The notes below the pieces were generated by a model that did not search any database, was not told the DNA's origin, and was given only the letters and a program-made list of their open reading frames with translations. Position numbers and translations under genes: made by a program. Of a DNA stretch of 64,000 nt, positions 22,761 through 34,317 are shown one piece after another. Numbering within the stretch: the stretch's first letter is position 1; every line of letters starts with the position of its first letter. Source of the stretch: Straminergon stramineum (Eukaryota; Streptophyta; Bryopsida; Hypnales; Calliergonaceae); the NCBI GenBank assembly GCA_963920665.1, contig OY987265.1, positions 10,297,001 to 10,361,000 of the forward strand, in the 5' to 3' direction.

Positions 22761-24029
22761 TGTACACCTATTATCAACAGTGCCCAAAATGCAACACCTA
22801 CATTTGGAATGAAAAGAGTCACACAAATCTATTATAGATGTTGATCCTCTAAAATTGTTGACTGTGGACAGTAAGTATCTATTTGGATGACTTCACCTAA
22901 GATCATAGGATGGAGAAAAAAAAAATTTCATCCAATTGTTTTTTTCGAAGTTGCTTGAATACATTTTCAGTGAATAGTATAGTAAATTCCCTCATTGTGG
23001 TATTACAAACTTTTCTGAAACTCAGGAAGATGTTTAATCCACAGATCACCCTTGTTAGTAGTATATTTTGTCCATTTCTTGTTATTTACTCTTGATGTGG
23101 ATTTTAGCCATCAAAATGATATGTTGAATTTGAGTCCACCTAATGAAATTAAACTTATCAAGTTTAGTTTCTACTCCAATTAAAATTTTTGAAAATTTCC
23201 TAAATTTCCATATTTTTTTTCAAGAAATTTACCGTAATTTTAAAACTTGAAATTTTTGTGACTTGAAGTAGATATGTGGCTTCCTCTCTAATAGATAAAT
23301 AGAAAAAATTTCATTCATATCCAATTGAAAAATGGGAGCAAACAAAGTGATGGATAGAGGGGCTTCAAATTAGTGGTCAAAGGGCCCATCTTTTCGGGGT
23401 TAATTATACAAGATGTCTTCAATCAAAGCATGAAAGCCTATGACAATTGAGGGATGGTTTTGGATAAACCTAGGGATGGTATTTTGAAATTTTATAACTG
23501 ATTCATATAGTTAGGCATATACAATGTCTAAATAATATATGCTAAAGTGCATTAGAATCTTCTTCCAATTTCCAATATTAAAACTCAATATATAAAAATG
23601 ATTTAGATTTGATAATAGTTAGTACTTAGTAGTTGTGCTCATTTGTAAAATTTGAGGAAATTTCGGGCCTCCAAACCCTTGACCAACAATCTAAATTTAA
23701 AAATGAATATATATTTTTGAATTTAAAAAAAATCGGACTTCTAATCTACATTTGCTAGCAAATCTACCTCTAGAGCCACATCAGATTTTGATTTAAAGAT
23801 TTTTTAAAGATTTTTTGCCAAAATTTAACTAATTTTTTATTTGGACTATAGAGAGAATATGCTCAAAATATAGCAACTGTCTTGAGGCCCCAAGTTTTCT
23901 CTAAATAAATGACTAAAGGAGGCTAACAATTTCACATTGAAATCTCATCATTTTGATCACTAAGCTATCCAAGGTAAAAAAAGTTGTAGTTTTCAATGTG
24001 TATTGAAGTCAGCACCACCAAATGCACTA
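22761..24029. other. AT-rich spacer
   Basis: No gene is supported. A GGGGTTAA word near 23398 could be the solo right end of a TTAA-type element, but no partner was found. Confidence 0.4.
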
Positions 24030-24283
24030 GCGACCCTAAACTAGCATCTTCACTTTGTCTACATCTCCCAAATCAATTACTCTATCTATACTTGTGTAGA
24101 AGAAACTATTTTACAACCAAAGTTTGGTCCTTCATAACTTTTGCATACAATATCCAAATGTCCCGTCTTTTGGTGTGTTAGAACTTCTTCTCATTTACCA
24201 GCAAGAAAGTATAAAATTTAGCCTATCTAATAATAGTAAGTAGGCACAAGAGCAGAAAGTGGTAGTTTGGAGGGTATCCACCT
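24030..24283. mobile_element. Repeat family X, copy 1 (5'-truncated)
   Basis: The segment matches 57239-57522 and the two flanks of the Tc1 element near 44.2 and 46.0 kb. Shared words include CATAACTTTTGCATACAATA and ATCTAATAATAGTAAGTA. The right end reads ATCCACCT followed by TA. The left end is not preserved. It is non-coding. Confidence 0.6.
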
Positions 24284-24612
24284 TACCTTTTATGGGAGTG
24301 TTTGAGCTAGAGATTAGCCGAATAGAGGACTAAGGTAGAAACACCCAAAAGCGTCCTTGTTCCCATTCATGCCTAGTAGAGTTTCTTTGAAATGTCCCTA
24401 GGCTTCCATTAAAGTGTCCATCTACAATTTCATTAATAAAATTGTTCCTTTACTCATTGATAATTAGTTGACTATTATTTTTTGTCAAATTTGAATTCCA
24501 ATTGCAGTGGTCTAGGAAGCTACAACTTCGAAGATTCATGGAAATACATACCATATCCAAAAATTCCAATTTTGTTTTGGAAAATTCATGAATTTCAATT
24601 GCTAGAACTACA

Positions 24613-24799
24613 AAAAACAGATATTTCGTTACAATGGCGGTATTCATACACCATTTTTCCATTTATTTTCTAGGTCTGGTATAGATTTCAAACTGCACGG
24701 TTTGGAATCTAGGAGCTTTATACATTTCAGATTGCACAGTCTAAACCTCAAAGTGCCAAGTTTGTGGAACACCGCTGTTTTAACGAAATATCTGTTAAA
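24613..24799. mobile_element. Fold-back element family U, copy 1
   Basis: AACAGATATTTCGTTA on the left is inverted on the right as TAACGAAATATCTGTT, with adjoining GGCGGT/ACCGC also paired. Part of the interior (TCTAAACCTCAAAGTGCC) is homologous, in reverse orientation, to the interior of 49885-50242. It is non-coding. Confidence 0.6.
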
Positions 24800-24949
24800 A
24801 ATATGTTTTCTAGCAAATGGTGCCTCCAACTCTGGTGAATTGCTTGTATTGACGGTTTTGGGTGCTTCCACTGTAACTTATTTTGTGAAGTTGAATCCAG
24901 ATAACAAGGTTTGAGATAATTATGTCAAGGGCAGGGGAGGGTCCCAATT

Positions 24950-25890
24950 GTCAACCAGCCAGGGATTGAAGCAGACGCCGGAGGTTTCAATTGCAGCCGA
25001 TTCAATGATAAGTGGAGAATGATCCCGTTTGACCACCATCGACTCCAATCGGTACCACAGGTGTTGGTTTTGTGGCTACGAACGACAGCTGGAGGAAAAA
25101 TCTCCGTTGCTGCTTCGGCTTTCTAAAATTAACGGACCTAAGTTACGTTACAACATCCGCACTGTGACCGGCACGGAAAATCTGACTTCAGTTGCCAAAT
25201 ATTGTGTGAACTGTTTAGTACTCCGTAGTAAATACGGAACGACTTGGTGGGTTTCTCTCGAAGACGCTACCAAGTTCACACTAACTTAACATTTCACTTC
25301 ATTGTCACTTCATCAACTCCACTGAGCTCTCTGGGGCAGAACTGAGAAGCGGCGGTTTTAATGTGTGTAAGGTATCCTGTGTGGGAGACTGGGAGTCAGG
25401 TGTTTGAGCCAGAGGTGAGTCAGTTCGAGGACTGTTCTTTTGTGCAGGGGAATCGACTGAAGACAAACGAGGTGGCCGAATTGGCTGGGGAGGGGCTGAA
25501 TTGTCAACTACACTGAATAGTGAAATTAGGTTGCCCCTCACTAATTTCTCGACATTTGACACTAAATAAATATTTACAGTTACTGTATGAGAATGAACTA
25601 CTTTTGAATTTCATATCATTGTATTTGGGACTCATGAACCTCCATGTGTACAAATGAAAATATTTTTAGAAGTTTTTGTTGACTTTGATGGCTTGTAAAG
25701 TAACTTTCTTCGGGTAAGGCAACCTAATTGTTAAGGGAACCTAATTTAACTATTTAGTGTAAGTTATTAGCCAGGGAAGCAGACGCTGGAGGCTCCAATC
25801 TGCACCACAGGTGTTGGTTGTTGGCTTGGAACGACAGCTGGAGGAAAAATCTCCGCTGCTGCTTTGGCTTTCTAAAATTAAGTTAAGTTA
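24950..25890. repeat. Pair of direct repeats flanking about 650 bp
   Basis: The segment near 24956-25133 recurs in shorter form at 25772-25883. Both copies contain GAAGCAGACGC, CACCACAGGTGTTGGTT and GACAGCTGGAGGAAAAATCT. The intervening DNA has a Pro/Ser-rich 85-codon minus frame (25305-25562), which I cannot assign. It may be a captured gene fragment or diverged element ends; no terminal inverted repeat was found. Confidence 0.5.
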
Positions 25891-25936
25891 ACCGCGACCT
25901 AGATCTCGGGGTCAAGACTCAAGAGTTGAAGACAAT

Positions 25937-26124
25937 AAAAGGAGTGGTGAAAGCCCTCTGCTCCTTGTGCTGCGCCGCGTTGCGCTCGTTAGTTGTTTGT
26001 CCGTCCTCGTCACGTCTGTTGTCCGGTCCCCGGCCAGGCCACTTGTGGCTGGACGGTATGTATCTTCCCCGTGCAATGAAATCCCGTTTCATTTGTGTCA
26101 AAAAAAAAAAAGGAGTGGTGAAAG
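25937..26124 (+). mobile_element. Short poly(A) retro-insertion with 17-bp target duplication
   Basis: The 17-bp sequence AAAAGGAGTGGTGAAAG occurs at 25937-25953 and again at 26108-26124. Between them lies a GC-rich insert of about 150 bp ending in a run of A. A direct target duplication plus an A tail marks target-primed reverse transcription, so it is a SINE or a 5'-truncated LINE end. I do not recognise the insert and see no Pol III promoter boxes. Confidence 0.75.
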
Positions 26125-26200
26125 GGTCTTTGACTTTGGAGCTCCAGTATAGGAGAGTTCGTGACCAGCACACAAGACCTCACCGAGATTCCAAGCTTAA

Positions 26201-26562
26201 CCCTTGAATGACGGGCGGGTCACCGTGGCCAAGAGCGGGTTGTGAACAGTAGGTGATGTCAGGGCTGACCGCGAGGAAAAGCACTGTTCATGAGTTGTAC
26301 AAGTGTTCATTCCATATTGCCCTCATGGAAATTTGCAAGGAGGGCAGCAAGGAACCAACACCGTGTACTTGAATCTGAGAACTCAATAAGCTACCTAAAA
26401 ATATGAAAGAAGTCTATGACTCTCTTTACTGCCTTAAATGATGCAGCACGACTCTACTATCACATTCAAAAATAAAATGGATGAAAAACAGGCTTCTTAC
26501 ATTCTGTAGATGAAAATTTTGTCATCCATCGGACAAAAAACGTCCGCAGCGTCCTTCAAGGG
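26201..26562. mobile_element. piggyBac-like MITE family P, copy 1
   Basis: This 362-bp element sits between TTAA at 26197-26200 and TTAA at 26563-26566. Termini are CCCTTGAATGACG and, inverted, CCCTTGAAGGACG. The interior carries GGTCACCGTGGC near the left and CATCGGACAAAAAACGTCCG near the right, both shared with 62059-62429. There is no coding capacity. Confidence 0.8.
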
Positions 26563-26566
26563 TTAA

Positions 26567-27979
26567 GTTATGATGATAATAATATGATTCAATCCGTCAT
26601 TGGGGGTTGGAAGGTGCCGGCGTCCAGCCCAGCCACGCTGAAAACGCGGCACTAGTCTGAAGGTAGAAACATGTAGTACGGGTACTGTAGTCACACCCTT
26701 CTTCACCCATTCTCAATCTTCAAAGACTGAATGGGGACAATGGGACATGGCTCTCTCTCCCCCTGGCTCTCTGTGGCTTGTGGAGGTCCCATTCTCTAAA
26801 GATTGAAGGTGGCCATTATTCTCCTCTCGAAGTGAATAATGGACATGAAGAAGATTTCGCTGAAGAAGTATATTTTGAATTCACTGGAGTTTTTTCTAAG
26901 TGTTGCGCCACCTGCGTTCTACACTACCAGCAACACTTGCACCTCTGTCTGCACTTCCATCGTGGCATTTACTACAATGAAACTTGTTCTCTGATTTCCA
27001 TTCTCCATGTTGTTCACGTACAAAAGGGGTGTCACAACTTCTTCATAGTTTTTGGCTCATACTTGAGTTGGCTCCTCTTTTCTATCTACAACTTCTCATT
27101 CTTCCTAGAAATTTTAGTTTCAGATAAGGAGTGACTATCCCTATTATTGTTGCTCATCTAAACTCGTGTATTTAGATAGATGGAGTGAAAATCACAATTA
27201 ACCCTGAAATGTCAGGTCTATAACCATAAGGTTGGAAGTTAGAGCAAGCTTACATGTGAGCCCATTGGGCAACCAGGCCACTACAATCTAATCTATAGAC
27301 AAAATGTGGTCAACCAATTCCATTGGCCTGGGTGGATAAGCAGGAAAGTTAAAGTTGAAGCTTCACCGATATCGGTGAACAACCTCACTAGTGGGGACTA
27401 GTCCATCTTAAGGGAATATAACATAAGTGGAATTCTTATTGTATCCCTCTCCACAAACTAGGGCCACATCAAAGTGCAATTGCTATTTTCACCTATAGCA
27501 CCCCTTGTGAAGTTTTCCCACCCACCAATACATGTAAGGACTAAGGAGACCCTTAAATTCCATCACTCTATATACTCCAATTTAGTAACTCCATATTAAC
27601 AACAATTTTTATTTTTATTTTTCAGAGATGAAATTACATGTCACTCTTCTTTACTTCACAAAAATTTAGACTTTTTTTGTAGAAAATTGTTTTTCTTGAG
27701 AATTTTTGAAGAGAAAGTGAAGAAAAACATATCAAATAGAAATAATCTCCAAAAAATCTGAAAATTTCACTATGTGTGTACATCACAAATTAAACTCATT
27801 TTTTGCATTATTCTAAAATTAGAATTAAATAGACATTGAAAATACACCCAAAGTTCAAATTACAACAAAATATTCAATTTTAGGAAAATTCAAATTGGAG
27901 GAAAAATTAGAATAGATGAATTTTATCTCATTATTCGGGCTCAAACTCAAAAAATATCAATTTTATTAAAAAAATTCAG
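26567..27979. other. Spacer
   Basis: No supported gene. A 118-codon plus frame at 26778-27134 is rich in Cys, His and Phe and resembles no family I know. The right half is AT-rich. Confidence 0.45.
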
Positions 27980-27982
27980 ATT

Positions 27983-30431
27983 CACTACAAAAATATGAGG
28001 GAAAAAATGACTTGCAAAAATGATTGCAAACTAGTCATTATGGACACATTTGATTGCAAAATGACTTCAAGGCCTTGGAGTCATTGTGGATTAAGTCATT
28101 TAGGTAAATGATTGCGATTGTATTATCACCATCCATTTCTACCTTGGATGTACAAAGGATGATATAGGTATACATGGAAAGTGAGGTGGCAAGGGCGTGT
28201 GTTGGATACATGCCTTGACATAAGGTGACATGGTAGTCTCTCATTTGCCAAGAACATCCATGTGTCTAGTCATTTCCAAGTCATTCTTTAGTTATGATGA
28301 CATGTACTACCATGTCGGAAGTCGTTATGTAGTCATTTAGAAGTTGTGATGGAGTCTTTGTAGCGTTGAGATGGAGTGAGGCGTGGCAAGTCATTTTGTA
28401 GTTATTATAGAGTGACATGGATTTAGGAATTGGGTCACTCCCCAAAGACATGGGAAGTCATTTACTTGTCATTTTCAAGTTGCAACAATGTCTGCAAAAA
28501 GGACTATAATGACAATTACACAAGTAGTCATTTTGTAGTCATATATGTAGTCACATTCAAGATTCCACAACAATACACCATACATCATATACTATATGCC
28601 ATTCTTGGTAGATGTGTTGCATGGCTAGCAAAGTCACTTAGTTTGTGAGTATGAAGAGTTGAAATGACAAGTCCTTTATGCAATTGGAGTGGTAGGAGAC
28701 GAGACAAACCATATGAGATATGTAAAACAAAGGAATTAATATTGTGTTACAAGTAATATTTCATACCTCATTTTGGCATAGTACATTCATTTTTTTTCAA
28801 AAACTTTGAACTAAGAAAACTTGAGAAATCAATCTCACTTTTATCTCCAAAAGTCCATTTTAGATTTCAAGCCTTAAATCAAACATTATAGACAAATCTG
28901 CTAATATGATTGGAAACAATTAGCAGTGTGGCACAAGAAGAGTATTATAGTCACCTATTCAACTTCTCTAAACTAGGGATATATACAATTTTTTTAAGTT
29001 CTCTTCACTTCATGCCGAGGAAGTGTAATGATGGTTGCACAAGTTGTCTGCAAATTACATAGTGAAGCACAATGCATGGAGCATTGAAGTAATAGTAGAG
29101 TAGGTATACAATAGTCGAGACTTCTGAGTAGTCATTCAACAATTGTACAAAGACATTATGTAGTGACACTAGAGAGGAAACTTTGTCGTCCGCTTAAGGG
29201 AAGAGACTTAATTATTGTTGGCAACCCCATTTGAATACTTTAATATATGTTTATTGGGACCTCTAGTAATTCAAATGTGAATCATATGAAATGTTCAGAA
29301 CAATGGCACAAATTTTTAGAAGTCACTACTAGCATACTAGTGGAAATTTAAACAAATCATACAATGGACTTGAGGAAGAAAATAGTGTACACCAACAAAG
29401 AGAAAAAGCCCCCTGCAATGCATGATTTTAAAAAAAGACAAAAGAAGTCCTCCATTGGAAAAAGAGTTTTTAAAAACAATGAAAAAGATAAATCAAGAGT
29501 AGGGAAATTAAAAAGAATTAAAAAGATTTGAAGAAATGAAGAAGACAAGAGAAAATGAAATTAAAAAAATAAAAATAAAATAAAATAAATAAAATAGAGA
29601 AAAAGGTTAAAAAAATACGAAAAAGAGAGAAATATAAAAAATAGATAGAGTGAAAAAAATTAAAGTAAAGAAACAAATAAATTAATAAAAAAGTCATAAA
29701 TAAAAAAAAGGGAGAAAAGATTCATAAAGAAAGAAAGGGAAAAAAATTATTAAAATCAATTTTCAAATAATAATGAAAAATGAAAAATTTTAAAAATTAA
29801 AGAAAAAAGAGAAGTTTTTTTTGTATAATATAGCAATGTAGAAGTCATTATGTAGTTGTGCTAAAGTGCAACACAATCATCATAAATGACAATGTCATGT
29901 ATGAAAACTAGTGGATGAAGGTTCAACATTATAAACTTTTCATCTCTAAGTTGCACCAATAACTTCAAGACAACTTAGATTTTGAGGAGCAAACTCCATT
30001 GATACAATTAAGGAGCCTAAGTCATTCTTTAGCCATTTTGGACAAGAAGTCATTCTTTTGCAATTGCATATATGCCCATTTTCTTGTAGTGAAAGCAAAT
30101 TCGTTGACTGTATTGAATCATTTTGTAGTAGCTTGCTAATATACCTTAGTGAGAATATGTGATAGTGGTCCATTAGATTTCAACTGCACCTCTATGTTGG
30201 ATCTCCATCTTGCCACATCAAAATGTCTATGATGTTGTGAATGGAAAGTGGCAGATGAAACTAGACTTTCGTTCACTCCTCATCTTCAAGTTGCAAACGA
30301 GTCTCTGAAATGACTTGGATGTTGTGGAGAATGCAGAGCTAGTGGAATTAGGGAGCCATAGTCATTCTTTAGTTATTGTAATCAAAAAGTCATTCTTCCG
30401 CAATCACATATTTGTCCATTTTCTTGTAGTG
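27983..30431. mobile_element. Non-autonomous CACTA (En/Spm-type) transposon, 2449 bp
   Basis: The left end is CACTACAAAAATA and the inverted right end is CACTACAAGAAAA, the classic CACTA terminus. A 3-bp direct repeat ATT flanks it (27980-27982 and 30432-30434), as expected for the superfamily. Both subterminal regions hold many copies of AGTCATT, in both orientations, which would suit transposase binding. No transposase frame is present. The last ~80 bp at the right end, ending TTTTCTTGTAGTG, occurs twice, finishing at 30091 and at 30431. Confidence 0.85.
29440..29820. repeat. A/G-rich, nearly C-free tract inside the CACTA element
   Basis: For roughly 380 bp the plus strand is dominated by A with some G and T and only a handful of C. 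It consists of irregular AAAATAAAAT and AGAGAAAA-type runs with no fixed period. It lies in the centre of the CACTA element and is non-coding. Confidence 0.8.
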
Positions 30432-30434
30432 ATT

Positions 30435-31744
30435 TAGAGCAAGGAGCAGCAACTTCCCAAAAACATTGAAATAGCACATTTTGTGATTCATTGTTTTACT
30501 AACTTCTCATTTACATGAAGAAAAACATTGCAAAATCACTACAAGTCAATTGCATACTCTTCATAATCCACTATTAAAGGTCAATAAGAAAATATAGATG
30601 AAAAAATGCTTTCAATGTCTATCTAGGTTGCCACTTTGTCATCCAATGTTGTCATTAGAGGGTGAAATGTTATTTTTGACTTGTAGACAAATAAAAAGAA
30701 AATTGTATTTTTTTTGAATTTTGAAAGTCAAGATTTGAAGATGCTTCAAAGTATTCAATATGTACATGTTTGAAGTGTTTTGAATATGAAACCAAAACAT
30801 TCACTTAAAGTTTGTTACTTTGCAACTAAGAAGCACCAAAAGTAAAGTAGGATTCATTCAAAGCAAATGTTTTGAGGTCATATACTCATATTGGTGACAC
30901 TTTAATGGACAACTATTTCAAAGAAAGGGAGGACAAATGGTAATGAGTACAACTGCCTCAATAGAAGCATGGGTTGTTGTCATGATGTAGACCGTCTACT
31001 AATTGAAGTAGACATCTTTGTAGGTTACAAGGAGGTGCGTAGTATTGTAAATTATTATTAGCTCCAAGTTGAGAACTGATTCACATCTAGTTGATGTTAG
31101 GCTTGGGGGTTCAAAGTGAGGATTAGCTAATAGCTAGCCACCTAAGGTTGGGGTTGGCTACTTTAAAGCAAGGGTTGGTCCTTTGTCTATATCTTGTTAT
31201 CTTAGTGGTTTGGAGTTAAAGAATGCATTTGGTGCAAAGTTGTGTGTTCTATTGTTGATTTATTATTGAAAGAAGCATTCATATAAAGAGTTTTCTGTTA
31301 TGTTTGGAAAAAGTGTTGAATCAAGGCAAAATTTAAATATGAATTTAAGATAGTTGGTCTACTATGATGCCGAATTTTAGATCTAGATCTATTACAGAGA
31401 AGAAATCATGAGGCTTTCAATTCATGAGGTATTTGGATTTTAAGGTGGCCAAGGACATATTGAGGAGTTTCAATCTTGTTGAGTTTTTGTATTATGGCAA
31501 TGAAACTTAGAATGTGTTTTCTTTACCTTATCTATTGCCTTGTGTCAAGAAATTGGCTACAATGAACTTTGAATCTACAAGTTATGCATAAAATACAACT
31601 AGGGTGGGGAGGCCTTGAAGGATTATACAGTCAATAGTTAGAAAATGTCTATCAAAGTTGAATAGTATCTTAAAAAGTTAGTAGTGGGAAAATTTCCACC
31701 AAAGTTTGAAAGTATCTTAGATTAGAATTAAAATTGGTATTTTA
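30435..31744. other. AT-rich spacer
   Basis: No supported feature. A CACTACAAG word near 30537 resembles a CACTA terminus, but no partner end was found. Confidence 0.4.
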
Positions 31745-32480
31745 CCCATGATGTTCTAAATTGTATTTTTTTTTGGAAACATAGAGATTTTGGGCAACTC
31801 ACTATGAAAGAAATTTTTATTTTTTTTCTTTGAAATTTTCACACATGTTCCAAAGGAGTAGCTTTAAGACACACAAATTTTCATAAATTTTGACTACATG
31901 GTTAAAAATTTATTGTATGATATGTAATTTTCATTGTTTAGTAGGCAGCTTAGGCAATTCAAAAAAAATCTTAAGAAATCACTTCTTTTTTCAAATAAAA
32001 ATTTGCAACTAATTTTCTAGATTTATATATTCAAAGAAAGCTTTGAATAATTCCATTTTGATCAATGAGATTAAAGTTATGAGGAGTTTTAATTTGTGAG
32101 TAGTTATGATTCTCTATGCTACTAAAATAAACTTGGAAGTCCTTTATTTAACTAAATTTTCCATATTTTTGGAAAAAAAATAAAATCCGAGGATGTAGAT
32201 TTTTTTTATTACAACATTACAACTATTGGGATTTGCATTTTTCAATTCCATAACTAAATTCTCAACAATTTAGTATTTTAAATCATTCTCTATTTCTTCC
32301 TACTTACTATTTTTTCCCTATATGTTGTACAATTCCAAGTGATCTGAATTTTTAAAGTATATAGACAACTTGCATTGAAGATTGAATTCACAGAAGCACC
32401 ACCATTTTGTAGATTTTTTCAAACAAATGTGACCTTGTGAAGTGTAGCTGCTCATTCTTTTGAAGGGCCAAAACAAGGAT
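31745..32480. mobile_element. Family Z, copy 3, inverted and lacking its ends
   Basis: Read on the minus strand, this segment matches the interior of 33369-34317 from its right part to its left part. Shared features include the AGCTACTCCT/AGGAGTAGCT block and the CTGCACTTCACAAGG-like block near 32435-32455. The TTAA-flanked termini are not preserved, so this is a remnant. Confidence 0.6.
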
Positions 32481-32502
32481 TTTTGCTAATTCACAAGCCA
32501 AA

Positions 32503-32748
32503 TGACACATTTAACTACTTTTGGACTTTTGAAAGTCTAGAATTAATAATGGACATTGGAAGAAAAAAAATGATCATCAAGGAATAATTCAAAATATTAG
32601 GAGATCTATGCAAAACATCAGGAGATCAATACAAAACATTAGGAGATCCATACAAACATCATGGGATCCCACGATGTTATGATTTGGAGATCTTTGGATA
32701 TTTAGTCTAAAATTCATAGAATAGTCCAAAAGTAGTTAAATGTGGCAT
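32503..32748. mobile_element. Inverted-repeat element with internal 23-bp tandem repeats
   Basis: CACATTTAACTACTTTTGGA on the left is inverted on the right as TCCAAAAGTAGTTAAATGTG. The core has about four copies of a unit containing AGGAGATC and CATACAAAACAT (roughly 32590-32670). It is a small non-coding MITE-like unit; I could not define a target duplication. Confidence 0.65.
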
Positions 32749-33029
32749 CTAATATCTTGCAATCTACGTTAGTTACCTCATGAATTAGGGCATCTCCAAT
32801 AATAGATCAATTGAGTTCTAATACTAGGAAAATGATGTGTTTTTTTGGAGGGTAATTCTTCCCAAAAGATTCTCATTCAAGAATCTTTTGGAGTCATGTC
32901 TAAACTAGCGACAACAACTAGTTTAGAGGAGATGAAGTAATGAAGTGTATCAATTTTGTAGGATGGTGTGTGTTAAGTAATTTTGTTCAATGTTACAAAT
33001 GGTGATTTGAATAAACATAACCACTCAAT

Positions 33030-33330
33030 TAATGATGAAATTTAGCATTTGCAACACTAATTACAAACTATAACAATAAATGGCAAAAAAGTCGCAAATG
33101 TTACCAACACCTAATGTTAACCTGAATACTAATTGTCAAATAAATTTTTAACAAAAACCACTAAATTAGAACCAAGGTAGTTCATCCTATACTAAATAAA
33201 TTCCAACATGAATAATAATTGTCTACTAAATGCAAATTAGAGTGAGTATTAGGATAGGATAAATAACACTATTAATAGTTATCATAATACTAAATTTCAT
33301 TATTTGTATACCAGGTAAGGATTATTATTT
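33030..33330. repeat. Dispersed repeat R, copy 1
   Basis: The stretch with TTTGCAACACTAATTACAAAC, a GTTACCAACACC word and GAATACTAATTGTCAA recurs twice near 34.98-35.29 kb. It is non-coding and of unknown class. Confidence 0.5.
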
Positions 33331-33368
33331 ATAGACTTTGTTTATAAAAACTAAGAAACTTTGGTTAA

Positions 33369-34317
33369 CCCCTAAATGTATTTGAATGACTATGTTTTCA
33401 CTAGAAACGCTCCAAAACTGTCATTTCTAGTACAAGTACCAAATTTTAGAAAAAATACATTTTTGTAAAAATGTAACCATAGGATCTTGTAGTAATCTGG
33501 TTTGGGAAGATGTGGAAAAAATTTCAGAAATTTCCACCGTTTAGATTTCAAGATATTAGCATTTGAAGGGACAAAAAGCCATTTTTTGGCCCTGCAAAAA
33601 CCCGGGCAGCTGCACTTCACAAGGCTAGAGCATTATGAAAAAATGTCCAAAATGGTTGTAACTCTTTGGGCTCATTGTTCAAGTCATGTTGGTTACATGT
33701 TTGAAATTTTTTAGATCATTTGGAATTGTACAACATATAGGAAAAAAATAGTAAGTAGAAAGAAGTAGAGAATGATTCAAAATACTAAATTGTTAATAAT
33801 TTATTTATGGAATTGAAAAATGCCAATCCCAATGGTTAAAATGTTGTAATAAACAATCTACACTTCATGTTTTAATTTTTTCCAAAAATATTAAAAATCG
33901 AGTTAAATAAAAGTCTTCAAAGTTTATTTTAGGGTAGAGATTCCATTACTACCCACAAACTACCCACAACTAAAACTTTTCATAACTTTCATCTCATAAA
34001 TCAAAATAGAATGATTAAAAGCTTTCCATATATGTATAAATCTAGAAAATAAATTTCAAATTTTTATTTTGAAAAACAAGTGATTTTTAAAGAATTTGTT
34101 TTTACTGCCCGGGCTGCCTGCTAAGCAATGAAAATTACATATCATACAATAACTTTTTGATCATGTATTCGAAAGTTATGAAAATTGTTGGGCCTTAAAG
34201 CTACTCCTCGGGCATATGATGTGTAAAAGTTTCAAAGAAAAAAAATAAAAATTCCATTTGTAGTGAGCTGCCCCAAATCACTATGTTGCCAAAAAACACT
34301 GTTTGGTCCTTTAGGGG
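33369..34317. mobile_element. TTAA-flanked element family Z, copy 2 (best preserved)
   Basis: This 949-bp unit lies between TTAA at 33365-33368 and TTAA at 34318-34321. Termini are CCCCTAAATG and, inverted, CCCCTAAAGG. It is homologous throughout to 6895-7819, to the inverted remnant at 31745-32480 and to the left part at 35752-35926. A 76-codon frame (33390-33620, minus) recurs in the last copy only because the DNA is shared. No transposase is encoded. Confidence 0.8.

Noticed and set aside
26778..27134. A 118-codon plus-strand frame
   Set aside because: It is rich in Phe, Cys and His with no known motif; AT-rich spacers commonly yield such frames.
28000..28650. AGTCATT repeats as a possible CRISPR-like or satellite array
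   Set aside because: Spacing is irregular and both orientations occur; they are the subterminal motifs of the CACTA element.
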